Assembly: GCA_903889915.1 (NCBI GenBank)
Contig: CAISZK010000022.1
Coordinates: 1-32,745, forward strand
Direction of reading: 5' to 3'
DNA from: an uncultured Bacteroidota bacterium
GTDB taxonomy: Bacteria; Bacteroidota; Bacteroidia; Bacteroidales; CG2-30-32-10
DNA length: 32,745 nt
The first letter of the stretch is position 1. Every line of letters begins with the position of its first letter. Made by a program: the position numbers and the translations under genes. Shown piece by piece: positions 1 to 10,263 of the stretch. The notes beneath the pieces were generated by a model. That model made no database searches. It had not been told where the DNA came from and saw nothing but the letters and a program-made list of their open reading frames with translations.

Positions 1-144
1 GATAGGATAAAAGGTTGCTTCTAAATTCTGGTGAGCTATCTTTTGACCAATCCTTTATATCCTGCACCTTTTAACAATCAATTTCGGGAACCGTTTCATA
101 ATTTCATTTACCTTTATCCGCTTAATTCTTTTAAATTTTATACT

Positions 145-3000
145 ATGAAAAGAGTATTGGTATATTTTGTTTTAGTGCTGCTTGTTTGTGTGGCAGAATT
201 TTCATTTTCGCAGGAAGTTGACAACCCTATTGCAAATAGTGTTTTTGCCGGTAAGAAAGAGGTTTACTTCAAATTCAATATTGCATCACGGCTGGAGATA
301 CTCACGCTTACAAGGATTATCTCTATTGATAATGTTACCAGCAACAATGTCGTTTATGCTTATGCAAATAAAAAAGAGTTCACGCAGTTCCTTGATTTAA
401 ATTATCAATATACACTACTAACAAATCCCGGGGATCTGATCACAAATCCTGCGATGTCCGGTGTTGTCAGATCAAAGCAGATTCAGGCAGCATGGAATGC
501 TTATCCCACTTATGCTGCTTATGAAGCCATGATGTATCAGTTCGCAACAGATTACCCTGCTTTATGCAAAGTTTACAATATCTGTACCCTTGCAAGTGGC
601 AGAAAACTTCTGCTTGCAAAAATTTCGAACAATATAAATACTCATGAAAATGAACCGCAATTTCTTTACACTTCTACAATTCATGGCAACGAACCTTCGG
701 GATTTGTTCACATGCTTCATCTGATAGATACCTTACTTTCATCTTATGGAACGAACGCCAGGATCACGAATATTCTTAACAATACTGAATTGTGGATATG
801 CCCTCTTGCCAACCCTGATGGTACTTTTGGAGCTTCCGGTGGCGCAAGCATCACCGGTGCCACCCGTGCCAATGCGAATGGTGTTGATATGAACAGAAAT
901 TATCCAGACCCATTACAAGGTCTGCATTCTGATGGCAATGCATGGCAGCCGGAAACACAGGCTTTCATGGGTTTTGCGGATACGATGAACTTTGTGATGG
1001 CTGCTAACTTTCATGAAGGTGCTGAAGTTTGTAATTACCCATGGGATTGTAAAACAGGTGGCACTGCTGATGAAAGCTGGTGGGAGCTTGTTTCGCATGA
1101 ATTTGCCGATTCAGCCCATGTTTATGGGCCATCAGGGTTTTTTACAAATCCTTATTCGTCCGGGATAACCGAAGGATATGATTGGTACGTAGTCAATGGA
1201 GGAAGACAGGATTATATGAATTATTATCATCATTGCCGTGAACAAACTATTGAGATTTCAGGGACACAGTGTCCGGCAGCAAGCGCATTGCCTGGACTAT
1301 GGAATGGTTGTAGAAGGTCATTCTTTAATTATATCGAGCAATCACTAAAAGGTATCAGAGGTGTTGTCACTGACTCTTGCACAGGGCAAGGGATTAGGGC
1401 AAATGTGTTCATCACCGGTCATGATGTTGACAGTACAAATGTTTATTCTGCACTTCCTGTTGGCAATTACCACAGACCTATTTATGCAGGGACATACAAT
1501 CTGACTTTTTCCGCTCCGGGTTATCAGAGCAAAACTATTAATAACATAACTGTCGCTAATGGAAGTACGGTTGTACAGAATGTCGTTCTCAGGCCAAATC
1601 CTCCGGTAGCATCATTTACTGCTGACAACAACAACACCTGTAGTGACAGCATTACTTTTACAGATAATACCGGAGGAGTTACTGCATGGCATTGGAATTT
1701 TGGTGATGGAACAACTTCTTCATTGCAAAATCCCATTCATCAGTACGCTACAGGCGGGGTTTACACTGTACAATTGACTGTATCCAACTGCGCAGGATCC
1801 GACACGATGATAAGAACAAACTATATCACAGTGTCAAGGCCTCCGGATCCTGTTGTAAATTCAGTTTCAAATTGTGGCCCTGATTCTTTCACTCTTAATG
1901 CTACCGGAACTACCAATATCACCTGGTGGGATGCAGCAAGTGGAGGAAACCTTTTGGATACTGGCGCTACATTTACCACACCGGTTTTGAACGCGACCAC
2001 AACATATTATGTGCAGGCAAATAATATTCCGGCACCTGTTAGTGCTGCAAAACCTGATAACACAGGTGGGGGAGGGAACCTGAGCAGCACAACCCAATAT
2101 CTGATATTTGATAGTTATGTACCTTTCACTCTGCTTTCGGTTGTCATCTATCCTTCAAATACCGGAACATTTACGATTGATTTAAAGAACAGCGCCGGAA
2201 CAATTTTACAGACATCATCAAATATCACAGTTGCAGCAACCGGTCAGCAGACAGTCAACCTAAATCTAAACGTACCTGCAGGAACTGCTATGAGACTTGA
2301 ATTACATACAGGAGCAACAATAAGTTTATACAGGAATAATGCAGGGGTTACTTATCCTTATACTACCGCAGGGATGTTGTCAATTACAGGGAGCAGTGCA
2401 GGAGCAAATTATTATTACTTTTTCTATAACTGGCAGGTTCAGGGAGCAGGTTGCAGCAGTGCAATGGTTCCTGTAATTGCAGCCATAAATGCTGCACCAC
2501 CTGTAGCTGCCTTCACTTATTCAGCTAACGCCGGAGCAGTAAACTTTACCAACACTTCCACTAATGGGGTTACATACTCATGGAACTTTGGTGATGGAGA
2601 TACCAGTAATGTTGAAAACCCAAATCATAATTATGCTGCAAACGGTAGTTATACAGTGCAACTCATTACAGTTAATGGATGCGGTTCAGATACAGTTTCA
2701 ATCCTGATCAATATTGTGGGTGTTGGCATTGACGAACATTCAATCAATTGTTCATTTACTGTATATCCAAACCCTTCTGCAGGTTTGTTCAATTTACTTA
2801 TTAATGCTGACAAATCAGAAAAAGTGAAGGTTTCAATTTTGGATGTTGCAGGAAATATTGTTCAGTCAGCAATGAAGAATATCAAAGCAGGTGAAAATGT
2901 ATTTCCAATTGATCTGGTCAACAACAGTAGGGGTTTATATTACCTGATGATTCAAACAGCCGCGGGAAAGAAATACGGAAAAGTGCTTGTGAAAGAATAA
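145..3000 (+). CDS. Secreted M14 zinc carboxypeptidase with PKD domains and T9SS sorting domain
   Basis: This is a zinc-dependent peptidase predicted to be exported and then secreted or anchored by the type IX system. The frame is open from 31, but the ATG at 145 is chosen because it gives a clean signal peptide (MKRVLVYFVLVLLVCVAEFSFSQ region, residues 1-22), for a product of 951 aa. Visible M14 motifs are HGNE (zinc ligands H180 and E183), NR at 250-251 (substrate carboxylate), H290 in NFHEG (third zinc ligand) and E370 in TIEIS (catalytic base). A carboxypeptidase regulatory-like beta domain follows (about 403-485). PKD domains with WNFGDG lie near 490-570 and 800-870, and an Ig-like stretch lies between them. 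The last 75 or so residues (YPNPSAGLF to GKVLVKE) are a type A sorting domain. It resembles secreted Bacteroidetes metallocarboxypeptidases such as P. gingivalis CPG70. The exact substrate is unknown. Confidence 0.93.
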   Translation: MKRVLVYFVLVLLVCVAEFSFSQEVDNPIANSVFAGKKEVYFKFNIASRLEILTLTRIISIDNVTSNNVVYAYANKKEFTQFLDLNYQYTLLTNPGDLITNPAMSGVVRSKQIQAAWNAYPTYAAYEAMMYQFATDYPALCKVYNICTLASGRKLLLAKISNNINTHENEPQFLYTSTIHGNEPSGFVHMLHLIDTLLSSYGTNARITNILNNTELWICPLANPDGTFGASGGASITGATRANANGVDMNRNYPDPLQGLHSDGNAWQPETQAFMGFADTMNFVMAANFHEGAEVCNYPWDCKTGGTADESWWELVSHEFADSAHVYGPSGFFTNPYSSGITEGYDWYVVNGGRQDYMNYYHHCREQTIEISGTQCPAASALPGLWNGCRRSFFNYIEQSLKGIRGVVTDSCTGQGIRANVFITGHDVDSTNVYSALPVGNYHRPIYAGTYNLTFSAPGYQSKTINNITVANGSTVVQNVVLRPNPPVASFTADNNNTCSDSITFTDNTGGVTAWHWNFGDGTTSSLQNPIHQYATGGVYTVQLTVSNCAGSDTMIRTNYITVSRPPDPVVNSVSNCGPDSFTLNATGTTNITWWDAASGGNLLDTGATFTTPVLNATTTYYVQANNIPAPVSAAKPDNTGGGGNLSSTTQYLIFDSYVPFTLLSVVIYPSNTGTFTIDLKNSAGTILQTSSNITVAATGQQTVNLNLNVPAGTAMRLELHTGATISLYRNNAGVTYPYTTAGMLSITGSSAGANYYYFFYNWQVQGAGCSSAMVPVIAAINAAPPVAAFTYSANAGAVNFTNTSTNGVTYSWNFGDGDTSNVENPNHNYAANGSYTVQLITVNGCGSDTVSILINIVGVGIDEHSINCSFTVYPNPSAGLFNLLINADKSEKVKVSILDVAGNIVQSAMKNIKAGENVFPIDLVNNSRGLYYLMIQTAAGKKYGKVLVKE

Positions 3001-3046
3001 AGAACTTTTTATCACAATGGCATTCATTGCGCGAAGCAATAATGTC

Positions 3047-3086
3047 AAAAAAAAGCCCTGTCCTTAATCAGACAGGGCTTTTTTTA
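3047..3086. terminator. Bidirectional intrinsic terminator
   Basis: A perfect 9-bp stem AGCCCTGTC / GACAGGGCT (3054-3062 and 3071-3079) has an 8-nt loop. It is preceded by a run of A and followed by a run of T. It lies between the convergent peptidase and clpC genes, so it can terminate transcription from both strands. Confidence 0.9.
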
Positions 3087-3105
3087 TAAAGAAATATTTT
3101 GGAAT

Positions 3106-5694
3106 TTAATTTTCAGTTTCTGCTCCGGCTTCAGACTTTTTAACCTTTGCAATCCTTTTTGCTTTTGCTATTTTAATTGACAACTCATCCTTTTTTGCAT
3201 CAAAGCAGATATTGATAGTGTCGCCTGCTGAAATTTTATTCTTGATGATTTCTTCTGCAAGACTATCCTCAATATATTTTTGGATGGCTCTTTTCAATGG
3301 ACGTGCACCAAACTGTTCATCCCAACCTTTTTCAAGAATGAAATCTTTGGCTTCAATACTTACGTCAATTTCATAACCCATGCCACGTATGCGAGAATAC
3401 AATCCTTTTAATTCGATGTCAATGATCTTATGGATATCTTCGCGTTTCAATGAATCAAATAGAACCACATCGTCAACCCTGTTCAGAAATTCAGGAGCGA
3501 AAGCTTTTCTTAAAGCATTTTCAATAACTCCTTTTGCATAATCTGCTGCATAAGTTTTTTTAGCGCCGGTAGTAAATCCAACACCCTGTCCAAAATCTTT
3601 AAGCTGTCTTGAACCAATGTTAGAAGTCATGATGATAATTGCATTTTTAAAATCAACACGCCTGCCCAGGCTGTCAGTCAAAATACCATCATCAAGCACC
3701 TGCAATAAAATATGGAAAACATCGGGATGAGCTTTTTCGATTTCATCAAGTAATATCACAGAGTAGGGTTTCCTTCTGACTTTTTCTGTTAGTTGTCCGC
3801 CTTCTTCATAACCCACGTATCCCGGAGGCGCTCCAATCAAACGTGACACTGCAAATTTTTCCATGTACTCACTCATATCAATACGTATAAGTGCTTCGTC
3901 GGAATCAAATAAATATTTTGAAAGAACTTTTGCCAAATGGGTCTTGCCAACACCTGTTGGACCAAGGAAAATAAATGAACCAATTGGTTTGTTGGGATCT
4001 TTAAGACCTGCACGGTTTCTGCGAATGGAACGAACAACTTTCTTTATTGACTCATCCTGTCCGATAACCAAATTTGCCAGCTCTGCTTCCATGTTAATAA
4101 GCCGCTCGCCTTCGTTCTTTGCGATTCTCTGTACAGGAATTCCTGTCATCATTGCCACCACTTCGGCAACATTTTCTTCTGTTACAATTTCCCTGTTTAT
4201 CTTAGCTTCATCTTCCCAGCGTTTCTTTTCTTTTTCTAGTTCTTCCTGCATCTTTCTTTCCATGTCCCTGTATTTTGCAGCCTCTTCATATTTCTGACTC
4301 TTGATAGCGTTGGTTTTTCCCTGTTTTGCTTCCTCTAATTTCGTTTCAAGATTTAATATTTCAATCGGGACATGAATGTTTGTTATGTGTACCCTTGCTC
4401 CGGCTTCATCCATTGCATCAATTGCTTTATCAGGAAGGCATCTGTCGCTGATATATCTTTGGGTAAAAGAAACACATGCTTTTACAGCTTCATCAGAATA
4501 GATAACGAGGTGATGATCCTCATACCTTGTTTTTATATTGTTTAAAATATCCACTGTTTCATCTGCTGATGTAGGATCAACAATTATCTTCTGAAATCTT
4601 CTTTCAAGTGCTCCGTCTTTTTCAATATACTGTCTGTACTCATCAAGGGTTGTAGCGCCGATGCACTGAATTTCTCCGCGTGAAAGAGCGGGTTTGAACA
4701 TGTTGGAAGCATCAAGAGAACCTGAAGCGCCACCGGCACCAACTATAGTATGTATCTCATCAATAAAAAGGATGACATCAGAATTTTTTTCAAGTTCATT
4801 GAGCACAGCTTTCATGCGTTCCTCAAACTGTCCGCGGTATTTTGTTCCTGCTACCAGTGAGGCTATATCAAGAGTGACAATTCTTTTATTAAACAATGCT
4901 CTTGAAACTCTTCTTTGCACTATTCGTAATGCCAAACCTTCTGCAATTGCTGATTTACCAACACCTGGTTCCCCAATTAAAATTGGATTGTTCTTTTTCC
5001 TTCTGCTGAGAATTTGTGCAATTCGCTCAAGTTCTTTTTCCCTTCCAACTACAGGGTCAAGACGATTTTCTTCAGCAAGACGAGTAAGGTCTCTGCCAAA
5101 ATTATCGAGTACCGGAGTTTTGGATTTTGAATCTCCCGGTTTCTTACTTGCAGTTCCGCCTAATCCGCCACTCTTGTCTTCCAAATCATCATCATCTTCA
5201 GAACTCCGCGGAAATTCATTTTTAATTTCGTTTGGCCTGTTGTTACTAAGAGGATTCTCATTCATTATTCCCTGAAGTTCGCCCTTGACATTGTCATAAG
5301 ATGCACCAAGTTTGTTGAGAGATTTTGTTGCAACATTGTCTTCATCTTTCAGAATAGACAAAAGTAAATGCTCTGTCCCGATCAAATCACTCTTGAAAAT
5401 TTTGGCTTCAAGATAAGTGATCTTTAAAATACGTTCTGCTTGCTTAACAAGTGGGATATTATCAAGGTTTCTGGCCTTGCCTCCATTTGGTTTTATTGAC
5501 AGTTCGATATTTTTACGAAGTTCCAGGAGGTCAACTCCGAGATAATTTAAAATTTTTATTGCCAATCCTTCACCTTCTCTGATGATTCCAAGCAAGAGGT
5601 GTTCAACACCTATATAATCATTTTGCAACCTCAGGGCTTCCTCACGGCTGTAGGAGATTACGTCTTTTACCCTTTGCGAAAATTTTGCTTCCAT
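3106..5694 (-). CDS. clpC: ATP-dependent Clp protease ATP-binding subunit ClpC
   Basis: This is a cytosolic AAA+ unfoldase that feeds substrates to the ClpP peptidase. The 862 aa match the family length. In order: a duplicated Clp N-domain (residues 1-145); an acidic/Ser linker (about 150-195); the first AAA+ module with Walker A GEPGVGKS (241-248) and Walker B LFIDEIH (309-315); a UVR-type motif in the middle domain (about 464-480, AIKSQKYEEAAKYRD), which separates ClpC from ClpB and ClpA; and the second AAA+ module with Walker A GPTGVGKT (578-585) and LLDEIEKAH. A VGF tripeptide (705-707) sits where the ClpP-docking loop is expected. It diverges from gyrA. clpP is not in the window. Confidence 0.96.
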   Translation of the reverse strand: MEAKFSQRVKDVISYSREEALRLQNDYIGVEHLLLGIIREGEGLAIKILNYLGVDLLELRKNIELSIKPNGGKARNLDNIPLVKQAERILKITYLEAKIFKSDLIGTEHLLLSILKDEDNVATKSLNKLGASYDNVKGELQGIMNENPLSNNRPNEIKNEFPRSSEDDDDLEDKSGGLGGTASKKPGDSKSKTPVLDNFGRDLTRLAEENRLDPVVGREKELERIAQILSRRKKNNPILIGEPGVGKSAIAEGLALRIVQRRVSRALFNKRIVTLDIASLVAGTKYRGQFEERMKAVLNELEKNSDVILFIDEIHTIVGAGGASGSLDASNMFKPALSRGEIQCIGATTLDEYRQYIEKDGALERRFQKIIVDPTSADETVDILNNIKTRYEDHHLVIYSDEAVKACVSFTQRYISDRCLPDKAIDAMDEAGARVHITNIHVPIEILNLETKLEEAKQGKTNAIKSQKYEEAAKYRDMERKMQEELEKEKKRWEDEAKINREIVTEENVAEVVAMMTGIPVQRIAKNEGERLINMEAELANLVIGQDESIKKVVRSIRRNRAGLKDPNKPIGSFIFLGPTGVGKTHLAKVLSKYLFDSDEALIRIDMSEYMEKFAVSRLIGAPPGYVGYEEGGQLTEKVRRKPYSVILLDEIEKAHPDVFHILLQVLDDGILTDSLGRRVDFKNAIIIMTSNIGSRQLKDFGQGVGFTTGAKKTYAADYAKGVIENALRKAFAPEFLNRVDDVVLFDSLKREDIHKIIDIELKGLYSRIRGMGYEIDVSIEAKDFILEKGWDEQFGARPLKRAIQKYIEDSLAEEIIKNKISAGDTINICFDAKKDELSIKIAKAKRIAKVKKSEAGAETEN

Positions 5695-5747
5695 TTTTTT
5701 TATTTCTTTAAATATTATTCAAAATTAAACATTCTTTTACTGATAAT

Positions 5748-5755
5748 CAAATTTA
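5748..5755 (-). promoter_or_regulatory. Candidate -7 promoter element of clpC
   Basis: The minus strand reads TAAATTTG, a full match to the Bacteroidetes -7 consensus TAnnTTTG, 53 nt upstream of the clpC ATG. No convincing -33 TTTG lies at the usual 19-21 nt spacing, so this is only a partial promoter match. Confidence 0.4.
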
Positions 5756-5840
5756 GACACAATATAAATATAACTGTGACTACAAAGCTAACTATTTTTC
5801 AACATCTTATTGTTAGTATAAAATTGCACTTTTTTATGTT

Positions 5841-5868
5841 TTTGGTTCGGTAAAAATTTGTACTTTCG
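5841..5868 (+). promoter_or_regulatory. Candidate promoter of gyrA
   Basis: TTTG at 5841-5844 and TACTTTCG at 5861-5868 resemble the Bacteroidetes -33 and -7 elements. The TTCG ending is a one-base variant and the 16-nt spacing is short. It would give a leader of about 55 nt before the gyrA ATG. AGGAG at 5922-5926 is the best ribosome-binding site seen near this gene, 4 nt from the start. Confidence 0.45.
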
Positions 5869-5930
5869 TGCAAAATTAAAACACTATCAAAAACTGTGCT
5901 TAAAATGATTTAACAGACAAAGGAGAAAAA

Positions 5931-8489
5931 ATGGCAGAAGGAGAAAAAATTGTACAGATAAATATTGAAGATCAAATGAAATCGGCCTACATTGACTATT
6001 CAATGTCGGTCATTGTGTCACGTGCTTTGCCGGATGTCAGAGACGGATTAAAACCGGTTCACCGCAGAGTACTTTATGGAATGCTTGAACTTGGCGTACT
6101 TTCAAACAGAACTTATAAAAAATCTGCAAGAATTGTTGGAGAAGTACTTGGTAAATATCACCCTCATGGAGATACCTCTGTTTATGATGCAATGGTGAGA
6201 ATGGCCCAGGAATGGTCACTCAGGTACCCATTGGTTGATGGACAGGGAAACTTTGGTTCTATTGATGGTGACAGTCCCGCAGCAATGCGTTATACAGAAG
6301 CAAGACTTAAAAAAATTGCCGAAGAAATTGTTGCCGACCTGGAAAAAGACACAGTGGATTTCCAGCTTAATTTTGATGACACGTTAAAGGAACCGGTTGT
6401 CATGCCTTCAAGGATACCACAACTTCTGATAAACGGAGCTTCAGGTATTGCAGTGGGGATGGCTACAAACATGGCTCCGCATAATATTGGTGAAGTTATT
6501 GACGGAACACTTGCCTACATTGACAACCACGATATCACTATCGGAGAACTTTCAAAGCTTGTAAAAGCCCCTGACTTTCCGACAGGCGGGATCATTTATG
6601 GTTATGATGGAGTACGTGAAGCTTTCGAAACAGGCAGAGGGCGAATTGTTATTAGAGGCGAAGCCACAATTGAGCAAAATGACCATGGCAGAGACAGGAT
6701 CATTGTAAATTCTATCCCTTACCAGGTCAATAAAGCTGAAATGATCAAAAGAACAGCCGACCTTATTAATGATAAAAAAATTGAAGGTATTTCAGACATA
6801 CGTGATGAATCCGACAGGAATGGAATGCGCATCGTTTATGAATTAAAGAAAGATGCTGTCACAAATGTTGTGCTCAATAATCTTTATCAAAACACAGCCT
6901 TACAAACAGCTTTCAGTGTTAATAATGTCGCTCTTGTAAAAGGCAGACCAATGACACTAAACCTGAAACAACTTATTGGTTATTTTGTTGAACACAGACA
7001 TGATGTTGTAATTAGACGGACAAAGTTTGATCTTGCAGAAGCTGAAAAAAGAGCACACATCCTGGAAGGTTTGCTAATTGCACTTGATCATCTTGATGAA
7101 GTGATCAATCTTATCCGTGCTTCGAAAACACCTGATGAAGCAAGGGTCGGATTGATGGAGAAATTCAGTCTTTCGGAATTACAGGCTAAGGCTATTTTAG
7201 CAATGCGTCTGCAACAGCTCACCGGTCTCGAAAGGGACAAACTGAAACAGGAGTATGATGAACTGATGAAGCTCATTGAATATCTCAAAAGCATACTTGC
7301 TGATGAAAATCTTCGCATGAAGATCATAAAAGATGAATTACTTGAAATTAAAGAAAAATATAATGACGAAAGACGTAGTAAGATTGAATATGCCGCTACT
7401 GATTTCCGTATTGAAGATACCATTCCCGACGATAGTGTTGTGATTACAATTTCCCATATGGGTTACATAAAAAGAACACTTTTAAGCGAGTATAAAGTGC
7501 AGAGTAGGGGAGGGCGTGGTTCAAAAGGAACTGAAATAAGAGATGAAGACTACATAGAACACCTGTATATTGCAACGCTGCATGAATATATGCTTTTCTT
7601 TACAGAAAATGGGAAATGTTTTTGGCTCAGAGTTTTTGAAATACCTGAAGGCACCAAAACCTCTAAAGGAAGAGCTGTTCAAAACATGATCAATATAGCT
7701 CCTGATGATAAAATCAAGGCATTTATTAATGTGAAGAGTCTGGATAAAGAAGAGTATATCAACAACAACTTTATCATTCTTTGTACGAAAAAAGGAACAA
7801 TCAAAAAGACATCACTTGAAGCATATTCCAGGCCAAGGGTAAATGGAATAAATGCAATTAATATCAAGGATGATGATCATTTGCTTGAAGCAAAAATGAC
7901 GAATGGCGAAAATGAAATTGTTCTTGCTATCCGCTCAGGAAGAGCAATTCGTTTTAATGAAAAAACTGTTCGTCCAATGGGCAGGAATGCAACAGGTGTT
8001 AGAGGTATCAGACTTTCAGGTCCTGAAGATGAAGTTATAGGTATGATATGCCTTGAAAAAGACATCTATGATGTGCTTGTAGTATCAGAAAATGGTTACG
8101 GTAAACGTTCCCCGCTTGAAGACTATAGAGTAACTAACCGTGGTGGTAAAGGTGTAAAAACTATTAATATCACTGAAAAAACAGGGAAACTGGTTGCCTT
8201 AAAAGAAGTTTTGGATACTGATGATCTGATGATCATCAATAAATCAGGATTGATTATCCGCATGGAAGTTGAAAAACTCAGAGTGATGGGACGAGCCACT
8301 CAGGGTGTACGTTTAATCAAAATGCGTGATGACGATTCTATTGCTTCTGTGACTCCGGTCGAAGAAGAAAAAATGAATAGTAATGGCAATGCCGAAATTA
8401 CTGATGAAACAGAATCGAATATTGAAGACGGTAATCTTCCTGCAACAGACTTTGAAGATAAACCAGGAGACAATAACGATTCTGAATAA
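5931..8489 (+). CDS. gyrA: DNA gyrase subunit A
   Basis: This is the breakage-reunion subunit of DNA gyrase, a type IIA topoisomerase acting with GyrB. Its 852 aa are normal for Bacteroidetes. The quinolone-determining region is intact: [20 protein letters not shown] (about residues 74-93), then AMRYTEARL with the catalytic tyrosine Y121. T82 corresponds to E. coli S83 and keeps a hydroxyl; D86 corresponds to D87. The GyrA-box [10 protein letters not shown] near residues 523-532 marks it as GyrA rather than ParC, and the beta-pinwheel repeats follow. The last 40 or so residues form an acidic tail rich in D, E and N. It is divergent from clpC and followed by a 175-nt gap carrying the promoter of the next gene. 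Confidence 0.97.
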   Translation: MAEGEKIVQINIEDQMKSAYIDYSMSVIVSRALPDVRDGLKPVHRRVLYGMLELGVLSNRTYKKSARIVGEVLGKYHPHGDTSVYDAMVRMAQEWSLRYPLVDGQGNFGSIDGDSPAAMRYTEARLKKIAEEIVADLEKDTVDFQLNFDDTLKEPVVMPSRIPQLLINGASGIAVGMATNMAPHNIGEVIDGTLAYIDNHDITIGELSKLVKAPDFPTGGIIYGYDGVREAFETGRGRIVIRGEATIEQNDHGRDRIIVNSIPYQVNKAEMIKRTADLINDKKIEGISDIRDESDRNGMRIVYELKKDAVTNVVLNNLYQNTALQTAFSVNNVALVKGRPMTLNLKQLIGYFVEHRHDVVIRRTKFDLAEAEKRAHILEGLLIALDHLDEVINLIRASKTPDEARVGLMEKFSLSELQAKAILAMRLQQLTGLERDKLKQEYDELMKLIEYLKSILADENLRMKIIKDELLEIKEKYNDERRSKIEYAATDFRIEDTIPDDSVVITISHMGYIKRTLLSEYKVQSRGGRGSKGTEIRDEDYIEHLYIATLHEYMLFFTENGKCFWLRVFEIPEGTKTSKGRAVQNMINIAPDDKIKAFINVKSLDKEEYINNNFIILCTKKGTIKKTSLEAYSRPRVNGINAINIKDDDHLLEAKMTNGENEIVLAIRSGRAIRFNEKTVRPMGRNATGVRGIRLSGPEDEVIGMICLEKDIYDVLVVSENGYGKRSPLEDYRVTNRGGKGVKTINITEKTGKLVALKEVLDTDDLMIINKSGLIIRMEVEKLRVMGRATQGVRLIKMRDDDSIASVTPVEEEKMNSNGNAEITDETESNIEDGNLPATDFEDKPGDNNDSE

Positions 8490-8601
8490 AGAGTAATTTA
8501 CTGTTGTCTTTGAAAATAATAAAATTTATTTTTCGATAAAATACTAATAATCAAACAAAACCTTCGAACCATTAAATTTTATTAAAAACTTTGGCAATAA
8601 A

Positions 8602-8634
8602 ATTGTTGTTATATTCTTGAAAAATTTAATTTTG
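8602..8634 (+). promoter_or_regulatory. Promoter of the TPR protein gene
   Basis: TAATTTTG at 8627-8634 is a full TAnnTTTG match. Upstream, ATTG (8602-8605, spacing 21) or GTTG (8605-8608, spacing 18) can serve as the -33 element. The start codon lies 30 nt downstream of the -7 element. Confidence 0.55.
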
Positions 8635-8664
8635 TTCCGTTTTAATAATTTAATTTCATAAAAC

Positions 8665-10053
8665 ATGAAAAAAACCTTAATTTTACTCGCAATGGTTTTC
8701 GCAATTATGGTTGTGCAAGGCCAAAAACTGAATGTTCAAAGTGCCTATTCTAGCTTAACCAAAGGCTACTATGACAAGGCATTGAAATTTATTGAACTTG
8801 CTGCTGCAGATGCAGAAACCTCAACATGGTCTAAAACCTGGATGTATAGAGGAGATATTTATCTGGGAATACTTTTATCCAAGGATGATAAATACAGCAA
8901 ACTTGACTCAAATGCATTGCAGAAAGCATATGACTCTTACCAGAAAGCAATTGAATTAGACACTAAAAAAGAGTTTTATCAGGACATTATGCTTAAACTG
9001 TATGTGTGTGGAGAGCAGTATTATAACAAAGGAGTATCATTGTACTCAACTCAAAAGTATGAGGCTGCTATGAATAGTTTTGATAAAACAGCTTCAATCA
9101 ATGCAATCTTTAAAAAAGCTGATTCACTTGCTACATTTAACGCAGCTATTTGCGCAGAATATGCTAACAAAAACGATAAAGCAATTGAATACTACAAAAA
9201 CCTGATCAAGATTGATTACCGGAAGCCTGCCATTTATTCTAACCTGGCAAACATTTACAGGAAAAAATTCCTCGAAGATAACCCTTATAAAAATGTTGAT
9301 ATTGGCACTGACACAACCACAGTTGTGAAATTACTTGGCAAACCTTTACATAAAGGAAAAGCAAAGTACAACAAGACTGATTATGATGAGTGGAAGTACA
9401 AAAACAAATTATCAATGTTGTTCGAGTACGGTAAGGTTACTTTTTACAATACAGATTCAGTTGTTCCTGATACAGCTTCATTCCATGAAGGAATAAAAGT
9501 GATTAAGAAGGGGCTGAAGGCTTTTCCAGATGACAATACAATAATAATTGCAGAATCTAATCTCTACCTTACGGCAGGAAAATTTACAGAAGCTAAAGAT
9601 GCATTGGAAAAATTAAAAGCTAAGGACCCGACAAATCCTTCAGTATATTATGCTATCGGAAATGCATATTTTGACCAGTATAACAATGAGGCAAACACAC
9701 TTGCAATTCGCTTAAATGCTTATACAGAAGCTGTAAAATCTTTGCAGAAATCAATCGAACTTAAAGCTGACTATTTTGATGCTACATATATGCTGGGAGC
9801 TATCTATTTTAATGAAGGTATCAGGATAGAACAAACTGCTGAAGTAATCGGTACAACTGATATGACAAAATATGGTCAATTGAAAGAACAATTTGATGCT
9901 CTTTATAAAAGTGCAACAGAAAATCTTGAAAAAGCTTCTTTATTAAAACCGAATGATTGGAATACTTTAATCGCTTTGAGGAAACTTTATTCACGCTTAA
10001 ATATGATGGATAAATACAAAGAGGTAAATGATAAACTGACGAAGTTGAAATAA
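8665..10053 (+). CDS. Secreted tetratricopeptide-repeat protein
   Basis: This 462-aa protein has a signal peptide (residues 1-19, MKKTLILLAMVFAIMVVQG) and a chain of TPR-type helical pairs (SLTKGYYDKALKFI, YQKAIELD, NYLKA-like blocks, AVKSLQKSIELKADYFDATYMLGAIYF, ENLEKASLLKPND). It should act as a periplasmic or envelope scaffold; no catalytic motif is visible. About residues 210-264 interrupt the TPR pattern with a segment reading VVKLLGKP ... YDEWKYK ... LFEYGKVTFY, which recalls the fold of BamE/SmpA-type lipoproteins. That resemblance is an inference. There is no lipobox. It is transcribed alone from its own promoter to a terminator just past its stop. Confidence 0.85.
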   Translation: MKKTLILLAMVFAIMVVQGQKLNVQSAYSSLTKGYYDKALKFIELAAADAETSTWSKTWMYRGDIYLGILLSKDDKYSKLDSNALQKAYDSYQKAIELDTKKEFYQDIMLKLYVCGEQYYNKGVSLYSTQKYEAAMNSFDKTASINAIFKKADSLATFNAAICAEYANKNDKAIEYYKNLIKIDYRKPAIYSNLANIYRKKFLEDNPYKNVDIGTDTTTVVKLLGKPLHKGKAKYNKTDYDEWKYKNKLSMLFEYGKVTFYNTDSVVPDTASFHEGIKVIKKGLKAFPDDNTIIIAESNLYLTAGKFTEAKDALEKLKAKDPTNPSVYYAIGNAYFDQYNNEANTLAIRLNAYTEAVKSLQKSIELKADYFDATYMLGAIYFNEGIRIEQTAEVIGTTDMTKYGQLKEQFDALYKSATENLEKASLLKPNDWNTLIALRKLYSRLNMMDKYKEVNDKLTKLK

Positions 10054-10056
10054 ACA

Positions 10057-10095
10057 AAATAGGGAGGTATTGTAAAAATGCTTCCCTATTTATTT
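10057..10095 (+). terminator. Intrinsic terminator after the TPR gene
   Basis: An 11-bp stem pairs AAATAGGGAGG (10057-10067) with CTTCCCTATTT (10081-10091), with one G-T wobble, and is followed by a T-rich tract. It begins 4 nt after the TPR stop codon. Confidence 0.8.
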
Positions 10096-10263
10096 TTATT
10101 TACTATTTAACATAATACTAATTATGAGACCACAATATAGTGATAAATAAATAAGCTAACTAATAATGATTCAATAGCTTTTAAGGATTATAGGCTGACT
10201 AAATAATGAAACTACAAACAAAGAAATTATTGCAATTTCAGACAAAATTATTATAGAGATTTT

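Noticed and set aside
31-144. Upstream 38-codon extension of the M14 peptidase
   Set aside because: It would place the signal peptide internally; the ATG at 145 starts exactly at a canonical signal sequence.
3863-5275. Long plus-strand open frames inside clpC
   Set aside because: They are antisense shadows of a strongly conserved gene; their translations are serine/leucine-rich and non-homologous in appearance.
6166-6190. Quinolone-resistance substitution in GyrA
   Set aside because: T82, at the E. coli S83 position, keeps a hydroxyl and is probably a natural lineage residue; D86 is unchanged.
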